The notes beneath the pieces were generated by a model. The model was not told where the DNA came from and ran no database searches. It was given only the letters and a program-made list of their open reading frames with translations. Source: Pinus tabuliformis (Eukaryota > Streptophyta > Pinopsida > Pinales > Pinaceae). Taken from it: DNA of 64,000 nt. The number at the start of each line of letters is the position of its first letter. The stretch's first letter is position 1. Below are positions 10,964 to 22,324 of the stretch, piece by piece. The stretch lies in assembly GCA_031772625.1 (NCBI GenBank), contig CM062815.1, forward strand, positions 118,800,989 through 118,864,988, in the 5' to 3' direction. Position numbers and translations under genes: made by a program.

Positions 10964-13620
10964 GTATGCGGCTTCTCTTTACTACAGTCATGAAAGTGGC
11001 TAAGTAGCTTGTCACTAGTTAAGTTAGTTAATATATTTTCTTTGTTGATCCAGTCGTCCATGCAATTTCCATTGGGAGAGGAGGTTAAATCTATTTCTCT
11101 TAGTTTAGGGTGGGTTGCAGCAATGATAAGTCTCAATTTCCTTCTGGTTTTTTAAGAGGTGGGCTTATAATTTTTGGTTTATATTGATTACATTGTTGTG
11201 TTATATAGGGATATGTTGTAGATGTTAACTTCTATTTTTTATTTGAGATTAAGTTTATAATATTGAGAAGAGACATTCACAAATATATACCTTATATCTC
11301 CATCAAATAGATAATCCTAGTACCCACCATCTAGTCCAGATAATCCCATTTAATCATTAGTGTGAACATGCATCTTATTTTCATTCTTTCTTTAAAAATA
11401 TGTTAAACACAAAAGGATTTATCATCCTGTGACAAAGGATTCCTTCTTTCCTAATCAGCTTGAATTGCAACAATAGGTTGTTAACTGTCAGAGATATTAT
11501 CCTCATTTAGTTCACTACTACATGAAGTGATATCATCTCTTGGTGATCTGCTAATAACTATTTTTAATCTAAACGGTTATCATCAACCCAACATGCCCTG
11601 GTTCAAGAAATCTAGGCGCATGACTTACACATAGAGATGTAGGTTCATGATCAAATCATATGCAATGCAACAACAAGGCATACAAGGCAAATTATTCCAT
11701 TGAATTTGAATTGAGATAAGACATCAATCGAACCAAATTCAAACCTTTCATTTATTACAACATATGTTCTAAATGATAGATTCTATCCTCGTTCCTTATG
11801 CAATATCACACTACAACTTATCTTGACCTAGATTTTGTTGTCCTTCTATTTCTTGTAGTTGTGAGGTCATTATTAATTTGATAATTGGTAGGGTATAGTC
11901 TATATAATTTATATATTTTGTTTTGTCACATAAATTTGTTCTTTCTTTGGATGGGCCAATAGTCACTGCAGCAGGGCATGAGAACCTCCTTGTTGTTGTA
12001 TCACATGATTAAAATCATCTTTTATATGTTGTTGTATCACATCAAATCCTCTTTTATCTAGATTTTAGGTAAAGCTATTATCTAGAAATTGTAAAATCAA
12101 TTATTTTGTGTGTGTTTTTACTTGATAATATCTATATATAATTTCATGTTCTACATCAATTTGCATCTTACTCTAGCTTTGTATCAAGGTTCTCAACTTT
12201 ACTGTGTATTACATTTATGAAAATACTTGCCATCTCTCTGGTAGGATTCATTTAATCCTTGGTTATCATCTCGCATGGCTTGGATTCAGTGAAGAATTCT
12301 TATTAAGTTCCAATGATTCTAAGGTATTGAGATCATAAATACCATAATCTTCAAGGGAATATTGCTGTATAAGTCAAATTTTATAAGTCCCACTTTTGGA
12401 GCCTAAATGAGTGAGACATGTAAGGAAATCTAAGAGTGTTCACTAATGACTACAATGGATGTATGGTGCCAAGTTTTAGGCACAAAGTTATTCTTAGTGT
12501 AATAGGGATTACTGAGAGAGAGATTGATCTGTTATACATTCTTTTAATTTCCATAATACAATTGACACTCATGCTATGCTTTTGGAATTTATTATGTTCT
12601 ACTCAATGTTGTGAGAGAGAGAGAGAAAGTCAAAGGCTGAAATTATCTGGATGGTGGGGCTAAACAACAACATCCTTTACATTTTCTCTCTCCCTTTCTT
12701 CAATAAGCTTAGAATATACCTTTCCAGAGAAAATTATAAGATGTTGAATTCCCTCCACCAGATTCTACTCCCAACAGGGTCCCTCCCCATTGGTTTCCAA
12801 CACTTCTCCCTATCCTCCTCCTAGAAGTTCGTTTAGTCAGATAAGGAACAAGGCATTTATAAGCAATATGTTTACGAGTTCCATGGATTTATAAGTTTCT
12901 AATATATAAGAAGGTAGTAGATCGCAAGCTAATAGCATCTATGATGGTTGTTTAGCTTCACTGAAATTAGGGGAAGCAAATGAAGTGATAATATTATATT
13001 TAGTTTTTCAATCTCTTTTAATGATTACTAGGCTTTATTTTAGGGATCATTTCATGTATTTTTGATGTTATGCCTTTTGTTATGATTTTAATTATGAAGT
13101 TCTTAGCTAACCCTGAGATTTTTCATGTTTTCCTTGAATAACAACTTGATTTAACATATTTATATCAAAAAGCATGACAAATACATTCCTATAGATACCT
13201 CAAATGCCTTGCAATTACATTCATTCGTTATTGGTTTCATATCTATGTGTGGACAAGTACATCCAATTCCTCAAGCATCATTGTTATTTTGGGCAGTTAC
13301 TGATCTTTAGCTGCTATGTTGAATAACTCTTCTCTAGAATAATCCAATCTCTTTATATCAATTTGAATGGATCTTCTAACTAGACCAAATCAATATTTAG
13401 TAATGTTTGATTTTGGATTTGAGTTTCATATACCTCAATGCTTTATCAAAAACCACATTTTTAGTCTCTCTTGGAAGGTTTGATCATAGTTTCTCATCTA
13501 GATTATATATCTTGTTTAACATGGGCTCTATTTTCTAGGATTGAAATAAGTTTTACTTTGGCTGAAACCTTGAGGGATTTGACCTTAACTAAAATTCTTG
13601 TTATGTATGATATTTTATAG
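10964..13620. other. Intron-like or intergenic DNA
   Basis: AT-rich, with a short GA repeat at about 12611-12627. I could not find further exons of the kinesin-like gene here. Confidence 0.4.
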
Positions 13621-14314
13621 GTAATAGGAGGCTTCAAGATATATCATGTATAAAGAGCACGATTGGATCTCTAGATATTCCATGCAATCCATCTGAGGAG
13701 GAGTTTCATCGTTTATTGAGAAATAAGATCATTTTATGTAATCTTATCAACAAGGTTCAACCAAGAGAAGTGTCTAAGGTGGGATACCATTTATTCCCAT
13801 TAGAATGTTCACACATTTTATGAAACATGGTATTATCTAGAAATTGAACCTTTTTTTTTACTATGTTAATTGACTTGGATTGGTTAGGAGGTCGTTGCAA
13901 ATCATGTTTAATCACTTCCTCCTAAAGGACAACCTTTATTTTCCTATCAATATTTTGAGAATGTTAGGAATTTTCTTGTAGTTGCTGAAGAGATGAAGTT
14001 CCCTACTTTTGAAGCTTCTCATTTAGAGCAGGTGAGCATGCCAATCATGTTGATATTCGTATGGATGCTTGCATTTGAATCTTTTATTTTAACAAGTTTT
14101 TGTTCTGCCTCATGAATCTTATTGTTTCTTCAGGAAATATTTCATCTCGGGTTCTATGACAAATATTTTTGATTGTATATTAGTGCTTAAGGCTTATTAT
14201 TATTGGAAATAGTGTGGAGGAAATGGCTTTTGGAAATATGCAGGCCCTTTGAGGTCCCCCATGGTTACGCGAAACACAAGAAACTTCCTTCAACACTCAA
14301 ATCCTTGTGTGCAT
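13621..14314 (+). pseudogene. Kinesin-14 (KIN-14) calponin-homology domain exons, decayed
   Basis: Three exon-like blocks with splice signals encode the N-terminal actin-binding CH domain of plant KIN-14 minus-end-directed kinesins. Exon A (13621-13778; acceptor ttttatag, donor AAG|GTGGGA) gives CNPSEEEFHRLLRNKIILCN and LINKVQP. Exon B (13891-14031; donor CAG|GTGAGC) gives YQYFENVRNFLVVAEEMKFP and TFEASHLEQ. Exon C (14134-14314; donor GTAAGG) gives ILVLKAYYYWK and CGGNGFWKYAGPLRSPMV. Intron positions and phases agree with one gene. Decay: TAA at 13909 in exon B, a frame break near the start of exon C with about 14 extra bases before 14171, and TAG at 14210. The motor domain is not in the window. 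Confidence 0.75.
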
Positions 14315-15179
14315 GTAAGGGACCCTAAAACTCAACTAAACCCATTAGTTAGAAAAATGGATTAGGGAGAAAAATGACTTGATATCATCTTTCAATCTAA
14401 AGGCTCAATTAATATGTGTGGTTATTGAGTTGATTTCATGCTCTGAAGTTCTAGAAACTATTCATGCTTGAAAATTAAAAGTTCTTTTCTTTACTCATCC
14501 TTAACCACATGCTACGGTTGATAAACGTAATGGGATATTTATTAAAGAAGTTTGCTAAATAAATGAAAAATGACAAGGAAAATGTTGATCATAACCTTGT
14601 TGAAGCTATATAAAGTGGTGCACAACATGCAAATATCATACTTATTATTTTGCACTAATCCTACTCAATTAAGAAAAAAACATTTCAAATGCAACATATG
14701 GTTCAAAACCTTAGTCTTTTTCAATCAAACATATTACATATTAAAAATTTCTCTAAGCATATTGAACACTAGCTCCTCAAGGGTTCACTTTTTAACTCAT
14801 TTTTATTATGCAGCATGGCTCAATGCAAGAATTTATGAGTCTTATCATTGCAATTTTTGTAGAGAATAGACAAGAAAATTTTCCCTAGTGAGCATCAATT
14901 GTCCTTGTGAAAAATGAAATACAAATTATCTCAGTGCACAATATCCATAGGTTTCATGAATAATATATTTTATCTAGATCCCTCATAGGGAAATGACTTA
15001 ACACATCACCTGAAGTAAAAAACAATCAACCATAAATACATATGCTATAGAGATTCCATTAGGATGTGTTGATTTTCACTTAGTCCTCTCTTTGTTTGTG
15101 TTTAATATCAGAGTGAGAAGTGTTGTTCTCTAGTTTGATGGAAATTTCCATCTTATGTTAACTCTAATTTTCTTTGAAG
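14315..15179. other. Intron-like DNA of the KIN-14 relic
   Basis: AT-rich, no recognised exon. The 99-codon open stretch at 14570-14869 has no domain-like features. Confidence 0.4.
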
Positions 15180-15326
15180 ATTCAGAAAAGCCAAGATCAA
15201 GACAATCATTTTGTTTCAGATTCTCCAAACAAGAAAAATGATGAATGTCAAATTCAGGATCCACAACAACTACATACCAGTCAGGAACATCATATGCATC
15301 TGGAAGCACAAAGAAAACAAGTCAAG
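15180..15326 (+). pseudogene. Possible further exon (Q/H-rich linker) of the KIN-14 relic
   Basis: A 49-codon block bounded by a pyrimidine-rich acceptor (ttttctttgaag) and a consensus donor (AAG|GTGAGT) is open, and both ends are in phase 0. It encodes a polar segment (SQDQDNHFVSDSPNKKND ... HHMHLEAQRKQVK). It sits on the same strand 0.9 kb after the CH exons, where KIN-14 proteins have a variable linker. No motif proves identity. Confidence 0.35.
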
Positions 15327-15727
15327 GTGAGTAATATTTTAACTTTAAACATAATAAAAAATTTATGTTGTGGAGGAATATCATAAATGTACTAGAACAA
15401 TAAATAAATTTAGTCTCCATTTGATTTAGTATAATGAAGGACTATTGTTTGATTAAGAATTTTGACATGTGATATGTATAACATTTTCTTGGAAATCTAA
15501 GAAGATTCTCCTACCATGTTTGCATTGCTTCTATTTCCATGAAGATGATATAACCAATGTAGCTTGAAGCTTGATTAATAGTATCCTTTATGAGCCTCAT
15601 TCCAACATGTCCCTGTTATCCTAGAGTATGCTAGTAGGAAACATGTTAAAGAGTTATATCTTACATGTGTAGTCACAGAGTATGTAATCGGGGAGCACCA
15701 GTTTTTCTCAATTACATTTTTTTCCTG

Positions 15728-15728
<1 letters not shown>

Positions 15729-15793
<65 letters not shown>
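15729..15793. repeat. (TA)n microsatellite
   Basis: About 32 uninterrupted TA units. It creates an artificial open frame of alternating I and Y. Confidence 0.97.
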
Positions 15794-15795
<2 letters not shown>

Positions 15796-16426
15796 TTCAT
15801 CTCCGGGTAAGAAATATTTACTCAAAATTGGTACCAATTTTTGCATCTTTCTAAGTCCAATGTCCAAAGAAAACATTTATATGAAGACCAAGAAGACCAA
15901 TGTCTGAACTTTGGGCCTATAGTCCCTACACTGAATTCTTTATGACTTTCTCAAAATGAGATCTCCTATCAAGCAACTCAGCAATCCAAACTCCAAGGTA
16001 TGAATACCACAATTCTAGTCAAGCATTGAGAACGGTGCTAGGGGATTGTGCATTTAATCCTTTCACTCTCAACATATTTAATCAACGATCTTATGGAGCC
16101 AACTACATTTCTCTTCCCATGGTTCTCACCTCAATAAAAGGTATTGTGATTGATACATGCAAATCCTTGCCATCATTGGCAACCTCCATCATTATAATGA
16201 AATAAGAACTCTCAAATTTTTGGGAAAGATCATAGCCAGTTACAATAAATATAGTAGAAAATATTGGATGTGTGAGCATTGAATCCTCCCATTGCACTAT
16301 CTAGTGCAGATTCAGTTATGTTCTTGAGCATGTTCAGCTTCAAGAAAAACTAGAACAATTGTCTTCAAAACCTTGCTAACAACTTCCTTGGTGATGATAG
16401 CATAATAGATATTTCCCCTTTAAATC

Positions 16427-16450
16427 AAAAAAAAAAAAAAAAAAAAAAAA
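16427..16450. repeat. A-run of about 22 bases
   Basis: Uninterrupted A tract. It could be the tail of a retroposed copy on the + strand, but no source gene is visible upstream. Confidence 0.9.
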
Positions 16451-16631
16451 GTCTCAAAATAGCTTTAGATGCGGTGTAGGGTAAGTCTTCAAATACATTA
16501 ACACACAATAAATTTATGTGACTATTAGATTGGTTCATCTAATATATTTGACTACCATTAAATAAGAAGGTATAGGTTTTCAACAAATCATGCTTAAATA
16601 TAATAATCATGTGATCCACATGTGTATTATG

Positions 16632-17094
16632 TTAAAAGGACTGGAATACTTGCATATGGGTTACACTCCAAAGATAATTCACAAGGATGTCAACACTGCT
16701 AACATCATTTATAGGGAAATATGAATGGAAATTTGGATGATTTTGGTCTCTTAGGATCTCAATTGATGGAATAGATTCTTATGCTAATGTTGGCTTAAAA
16801 TGAACAATAGGATACCTCAATCCAAAGTATATATTCATATTCCCTACACTCTCTCTGCAATATTGTAGGAGTCCAATATTTTTTTGTGTGGGGTGTTTTG
16901 CTGGTATTTCCGCACTCAAATGTTGACTACGAAGAGTAATGTATATAGTTTTGGAATGGTGTTTTTGGAAATTATTTGTGATAGAACACCCATAAATGTA
17001 AATTTAAGTGAAGAGGAATTTAACCTCATTCAATGGGTATGGAATTTGATTATGATAAATCATTTAAATGAACAACATAATTTGTGTTATTGAG
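16632..17094 (+). pseudogene. Receptor-like protein kinase, C-terminal kinase lobe fragment
   Basis: Across frame changes I read LKGLEYLHMGYTPKIIHKDV (helix E and the catalytic loop, HRD changed to HKD), NMNGNLDDFGLL (DFG loop), IGYLNPKY (the GYLDPEY activation-segment signature of plant receptor kinases) and, in an open stretch to 17094, LTTKSNVYSFGMVFLEIICD followed by RTPINVNLSEEEFNLIQWVW. The order and spacing are those of a leucine-rich-repeat or malectin-type receptor kinase. The N-lobe and receptor parts are absent. Roughly 90 extra bases separate GYLNPKY from YFRTQMLTTKS, either an intron remnant or an insertion. Several stops make it non-functional. Confidence 0.75.
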
Positions 17095-17865
17095 GTGTTT
17101 TGGACTCCCAACAAATCCCCTTCCATTTTCTTAAAATTAATTCGGTCCTCATGTAAATAGACGATTCCTAGTGTAACTTGAATGGATTGCTAATTTAGAA
17201 CATCAATTTTTTTTTGTTAGATTGTCAAATCTTTGAAATATCTTATAACCTTGGGACTCATCATGAACCTATATGTATACAATTTCATGACTGCTAGCAT
17301 GAAACTCAAAACTACGGTTGCGATGAGTTTTCCCATTGTTGTTCAATTCCATCATTATTGCCATGACACTCTTATGTTTACTTTCTCTAATGAATTAAGG
17401 ATTTGATTGTGATTCTTAGTTTTAGACTTGAATTATATACAAGGTGGTATTTGTTTTTATGTTTTTCTAAGAGCTAGAATGGATTTTCTCTCTATACATA
17501 CCCTACGTTCATTTTTCTTTTAAAAAATGCAAAAACCATGTTTATATCTTCCAGAATTACATTAGGTATTTTATTCTTGCAATAAGTCATATGTGGCAAT
17601 TCAAATGTTGGGAGAAATGTATGTATGGGGACTAACTTTAAGCGATATGGTATATCATGTTTTTAAATTAAAACTCCATTGGTAATTATGTCAAACTTAT
17701 GTTGTAGGTTCAGGATTTTGTCAAGATTTGTATCTAGAACCTTTAATGATTCATAAATGAAATGTATTAATGTTGCTTAGTAATCATCCCTAGTGTCACG
17801 GTAGCATGTGGTTGTATGGCCTATTATTTGTCTTACACCTGGGTTGGCAATTAGTGTGCAATCTT
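17095..17865. other. Non-coding DNA, nothing recognised
   Basis: AT-rich with stops in all frames. Confidence 0.4.
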
Positions 17866-17887
17866 CACTAGTTCAAATGGGGCCAAA
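17866..17887 (+). repeat. Left terminal inverted repeat of the CACTA element
   Basis: 22 bases beginning CACTA; pairs with 18487-18508. Confidence 0.75.
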
Positions 17888-18486
17888 GCGTTGGCAAATT
17901 ATATATTTTTTTAATACAAAAAATCCCATTGGATATTCGACGGTGTGTGGAAACCATCGAAAATCCAACTCTTATCCGACGGGACAATCATCATATATTT
18001 GACACTATACCGACGGAACAAAGCGTCGGATATATAAAACTCCCGTCGCACAAAATTGGACTTACCGTCGGACGCTCCCGTCAGACTAGACTAATAAATC
18101 GCCGAATATCCCACAGAAAAGTGTCGCAATTTTTGGAATCTAAGGTGGAGTATATTCACTTTTTTTCCATCGCATATTCGACGCTTAATCATCGGATTTT
18201 CTACTCCATACCGACAGAACGAATGGTCGGGTCCCGTCAGACTATAGTAATAACGCGTCGAATATCAAAAATTACAACGTCGTCATTTTTCCATCTAAGT
18301 TAGAGGATATTCGACATTTTCCCATCACATATCTGATGAATGTGGGTGTTTCCACTAATGTTTCAAATATCTGACACTTAATAAAGCATCGAATATTCAA
18401 CCCAATGCCATTGACGAGTTTCTCAACTCCGATGTGCTGAATAGTCGACGCCAATAAGTTCCATATCCAATGAATAGTCATTGGAT

Positions 18487-18508
18487 TTTGGCCCCATTTG
18501 TACTAATG
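18487..18508 (-). repeat. Right terminal inverted repeat of the CACTA element
   Basis: Reverse complement of the left end with two mismatches; the outermost bases read CATTA rather than CACTA. Confidence 0.75.
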
Positions 18509-18540
18509 TGGGATGTTTGAGTTTCCTTGCCATTATTGGG

Positions 18541-19800
18541 TTATGAATGGGTTGTGATGGTAGTTGTAGTCAAGGATGGACTGATGTGGATGGTTTCACT
18601 ACTAGAGGGAATAATTTGCATGAGTGATTGCATTACAAACTGTTGAGGGCCTTCAAAAGTGGGATTTCTCCACCTTTTTTTCGAAATTTGACTTGGGGGA
18701 GAAGGATTCATCCATGGTTGAGTAGGAAAGCACCATGTTGGATAAGAATAATGCATTTAATGGTTATTCCAATATGAATTAAAATATTGTAATCAATCTT
18801 GAACCATACCTTGAGGTTTTGGCTTTTTTAGAGATGAAACATAATTTCTCTCATTTCTCAACTTCTTAGTAGATAATATTCAATCCTAGAAATTATGTAC
18901 ACTTTCTAGTAGCATGGTTATCACTTCACACTTCACATATCTCAATATGGTCCAACAGATATTATTTCAACAAATGCTTTCTTCTACACTTTGGAAAGAA
19001 ATTTTCCAAAACTAATTTTGCTTCCTCTTTCTTTTCGTTCATGCGTAGTGGGTCTAATTGGGAGCTCAATGAACTGAGTATATCAATTTTAAAATATTCT
19101 AACACATTTCAATTGTCTTCTCTTGTAACCCCATTTTCCAATAGTCTTTACAACTCTTGTCAATACATCTTTGGGTCCTCTACTAGTTTTTGAAGTACCT
19201 CTGGAATATCTTCGACACAACTCAATGATGAGATTATAGGATTGTTGAGAGATATCTCCTCCACCATTAGGTTGAAAATTTCAATATAGTTATCTCAAAT
19301 TCCTCTCAATAATAATACGTGTGGTGTCTTAGGATCCAAACTTTACCACCTTAATCTGTACAAATTATAGTTGAATCTTTCAACGTAATCTTCAAGATTC
19401 TGATCTTTAGTTTGTGTCAGTCTAAATAACTCCTATCTCCTTTCTTTGTCTTTATAATAATATTGATATTTATCCAATAATTTATATTTCATTTGATTCC
19501 AAGTGTGGACGTTATCCTTTCCAAGGCCCATGAACCAGCATAGTGCAAGGTTCTTGAGTGTAGCAAAGAAAAGTTTCAATTTCTAGGAATCTAACACATA
19601 ATCATAGCTCCTACAAAGTATGTGAAATTCAAAGAGGAAGGTGTCAATGTATTTTTTGGATAGACCATGAAATTTTAGTGGGGTTAGGTGAGGAATATTC
19701 TTCATTTTGGTCTCCACATATAATTCTTGAATAAGGAATATAATGAAGTTCGATGTCTCTTCTTTCACTTCATGGGTCATCTCCTCTTGAGACTTATTCT
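18541..19800 (-). pseudogene. gag of a Ty3/gypsy element (isolated fragment)
   Basis: Reading right to left I see PHLTPLKFHGLSKKYIDTFL, KLKLFFATLKNLALCWFMGL and WNQMKYKLLDKYQYYYKDKE, the hallmarks of a retrotransposon capsid domain. A decayed zinc-binding tail follows (FFPKCRRKHLLK, then a C...NHATRKCT remnant near 18.9 kb). The same Gag family recurs on the + strand in the large host element at 33.6-34.5 kb. Stops and shifts are frequent, and no pol follows, because the left side meets the CACTA element and unrelated DNA. The 5' leader presumably lies at 19.8-20.6 kb. Confidence 0.65.
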
Positions 19801-20647
19801 CCTATTTCGAAGTTTCTTTAGGAGAGTCAAGAAAAATCAATTCTTAAGAGTGGAATTTCTCACTTATTAAACCTTCTGGGAATAGAATTTATGTTTGTGC
19901 GTAGGATGAAACTTGTATTATTTCAAGTTCCTAGACAAAAGTTTCAGGTTATATTTCTTTGCAAGAGAACATGATGTGGGAATCAAGTAGTTCAGCTAAT
20001 TATGACCCTTTTCCTCTTGAGGTTGACCCACACTATTAGTTTTATGGGGGATTTTGGTAAAATTAATGAATCTACCCTACTAATGTCTAACTTTGTGCAT
20101 GGAAAAAATTAAAAGGGAATTATTTCTAAAACAAATCATTGAAAAGAAAAACTTGAAAGAAGCATATCACACATATCACTATTGAAAAAAAAACTCGAGT
20201 AGCTAAATCAAACAACAATTATACTATTGATAATTCCCTAGAATTGATGTCAAAAATGATGGACTATTCAATTACCTTTTAAGTATTTATCAAATAACTA
20301 AGGAATTTTTCATTTAATTGTCAATCCAATGCTCGTATGAAGTTGAGAACTATTATGAACTATATATGCTAGTATAATATTGTTAATTTCTAATGAGGTA
20401 GTATTATTCTAAATGAATATTATAGAGAAAGATACTAAATCTATTTCACAAGTCATCGAGAAAACCAAACCACATTTGCAATCAAAACTAAAGTACTACC
20501 TAGTGGGCTTGGGAAGCTTATTGTTGTAACCCCGAATACAGATATAATTACTAATCTAAGTTGTATGAAAATAAATTTCACTTCTCTACCTTTTTGGGGT
20601 AAGAATATTATTATGGTAACCCCAACATATGTATAATGCATCACATA
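19801..20647. other. Non-coding DNA, possible leader of the gag fragment
   Basis: No gene recognised. Its - strand reads into the gag fragment, with scattered polar residues and many stops. Confidence 0.35.
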
Positions 20648-21033
20648 GGTAGTGTTAGAGTCGGTCTGGTCATCCCTCCGTCAGAGATAAAAACTCTTTT
20701 TGCATTTCATTTTTAGGTGTCCCATCCTGCTCGATCAGTTGCATTCCGTTAGGAGCATGCCATAAATCTGATGGAAGGGTCTTGTCTTTCTTTTCCCTCA
20801 TGTCATGTACCTGCTGGTGTGTGTCTAACCTTTAAAGTTCATCAAAACTCATCGAAGTCAATGTTTCAGTCATTCATAGTCATGGATGGTTGTTTGGTCA
20901 GCAAAGAGTCTTTTAGAGTTTTTGGGTTTTGTCGATTTAGTTTTCAAATTTCCAAATAATACCAGCACCCGCATAAGAGGTTCCAAATCAGTTTCCATTG
21001 TAAAATTTCATCATCCATAATGCTCGAGAGTGA

Positions 21034-21065
21034 TTCTTCTTCAAAACCCTGGTTTTGAAGAAGAA
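21034..21065. repeat. Perfect 15-bp inverted repeat with 2-base loop
   Basis: TTCTTCTTCAAAACC and its exact reverse complement are separated by CT. It lies about 20-30 bases before the pyrophosphatase similarity starts, so it may mark a join formed during gene capture or retroposition. Confidence 0.85.
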
Positions 21066-21089
21066 ATCATCAAATGTGTTTTTGTAATA

Positions 21090-21830
21090 AATATGTCAAA
21101 ATGTTTCAAGTTCTACAGCTCTTCAATGGTAGCCCTATTTCGGCTTCAGCAGCTCTATATCCTGTAAGACAAACAGAAATCCATCATTCAGTTAATCAGA
21201 AAAACGATGATATAAAATGCCCAAAGCAGAGTTGAGAGAATAAGCCACAAACTCTGGATTACAGAGTTTTCTTCTTTTGAGAACACTGGGAAGAAGATAT
21301 CACCTTGGCATGATATTTCATTGCAATTAGGAGATGGGGTTATCAATTTTGTGGCTAAAATACCAAAGGAAACAGGTGCAAAAATAGAAGTTGCAACTGA
21401 AGATACATTTTATTACAAAAAGGGCAAACTTCCAATCAAGCAAAACACTAAAAAGGGAAAACTTCTATATTACCCATATAACATGAATTGGAACTATGGA
21501 TTGCTTCCACGAACATGGGAAGATTCATCTCTTGCAAATGCAAAAGTTAAAGGAGCATTTGATGACAATGGTCCAGTTAATGTAGTGAAGATTGGGGAAA
21601 GGCAGGCTAAAATTGGAAGAGTACCCAAAGTGAAGCCATTAGCTGCTTTAGCAATGGTTGATGAAGGTGTATTGGATTGGAAAATTGTTGCTATTTTTGT
21701 TGATGATCCAAGGGCGCCACTTGTCAATGATGTCAACAACGTTGAGAAGCACTTTCCGGGCACATTAACTGCAATTCGAAATTGGTTTAGGGATTACAAC
21801 AGATGGAAAACCAAGACTCTGTTTACAAGT
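21090..21830 (+). pseudogene. Plastid-type soluble inorganic pyrophosphatase, intronless decayed copy
   Basis: After a transit-peptide-like start (FQVLQLFNGSPISASAALYP, stop at 21232, then a frame change near 21275) the frame reads ENTGKKISPWHDISLQLGDG, IPKETGAKIEVATEDTF, YYPYNMNWNYGLLPRTWED, LAALAMVDEGVLDWKIVAIF and VDDPRAPLVNDVNNVEKHFP. This is the family I soluble pyrophosphatase that hydrolyses PPi to phosphate in plastids. The catalytic signature D-x-D-P-x-D reads DNGPVN, so two essential aspartates are gone. The coding blocks run together without introns, as expected of a processed copy. Similarity stops after RDY...DGKP at about 21820, short of the usual C-terminus. A 524-base open stretch remains. 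Confidence 0.85.
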
Positions 21831-21930
21831 ATGTGCGGCGCATAGGCGCGACGTGACGCATTGGGCGTTTTCCCATAGTGTATTTTTTCCTCTGGCGCGG
21901 CGCACTGGAGTTGCACACGGCGCACAGAGT
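21826..21930. other. GC-rich patch at the end of the pyrophosphatase copy
   Basis: The words gcggcgca, cgcgacgtgacgca, ggcgcggcgcac and cggcgcacag crowd into about 100 bases inside otherwise AT-rich DNA. It starts exactly where similarity to the enzyme ends. Confidence 0.8.
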
Positions 21931-22324
21931 CCACAAGCAGATTTTCTCATTACCTTAACGAAATTCCAAATTTCGTGACCCCTCTGCTCTAAGTAAATCA
22001 AATCATCTTAATTTTCCATTGATCGATGCTTGGTGCAGAGAATGTTGGGAATCTCGGTAAGTTTATTGATGAAAGCAAATGGATATGGATCACTAGCATT
22101 GAAAGCGATATTATTTAGATGGGACCGTGAATTGGGATCATTATAAGAACTGCAACTCACAGATGAAATGTTGGCACTCTTATGCAATCCAATTCATGTC
22201 GCTGGTGGGCGCTTCGGACACCAAGTATCTTACAAACTGTTGAAAGCGGAGAACCGTTGACAAACAAACTTTTGTTGTATTTTTACTTCACTAAAGGCTA
22301 AGGCTTCGGTCAAAGGTATTTGTG

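Larger units (their letters stand above)
15327..16630. other. Non-coding DNA with simple repeats
   Basis: Contains the TA microsatellite and an A-run listed separately. A short reverse frame (16103-16297) was not recognised. Confidence 0.4.
17866..18508. mobile_element. Non-autonomous CACTA (EnSpm-type) element, 643 bp
   Basis: The left end CACTAGTTCAAATGGGGCC(AAA) is matched by an inverted right end, CATTAGTACAAATGGGGCC(AAA) when read on the other strand; the 22-base ends differ at two positions. The interior is filled with short direct and inverted copies of a CGTCGGATATTCGACG-like word (for example near 17931, 18025, 18064, 18175, 18258, 18304, 18389), the subterminal repeats typical of CACTA elements to which the transposase binds. 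No transposase is encoded. I could not see a clean 3-bp target duplication (ctt versus tgg). Confidence 0.75.

Noticed and set aside
15665-15907. 80-codon open frame over the TA repeat
   Set aside because: Its core is an I-Y repeat caused by the (TA)n microsatellite.
16103-16297. 64-codon - strand open frame
   Set aside because: No motif or relatives recognised and no splice or element context.
17929-18303. 124-codon open frame on the + strand
   Set aside because: It runs across the non-coding subterminal repeats of the CACTA element; the repeated R/S/T-rich words follow from the DNA motif.
17863-18511. 3-bp target duplication of the CACTA element
   Set aside because: Flanks read ctt and tgg; no match, perhaps because of later mutation.
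18541-18756. Independent small gene on the - strand (71 codons)
   Set aside because: It is the far end of the decayed gag fragment, in line with the segments upstream.
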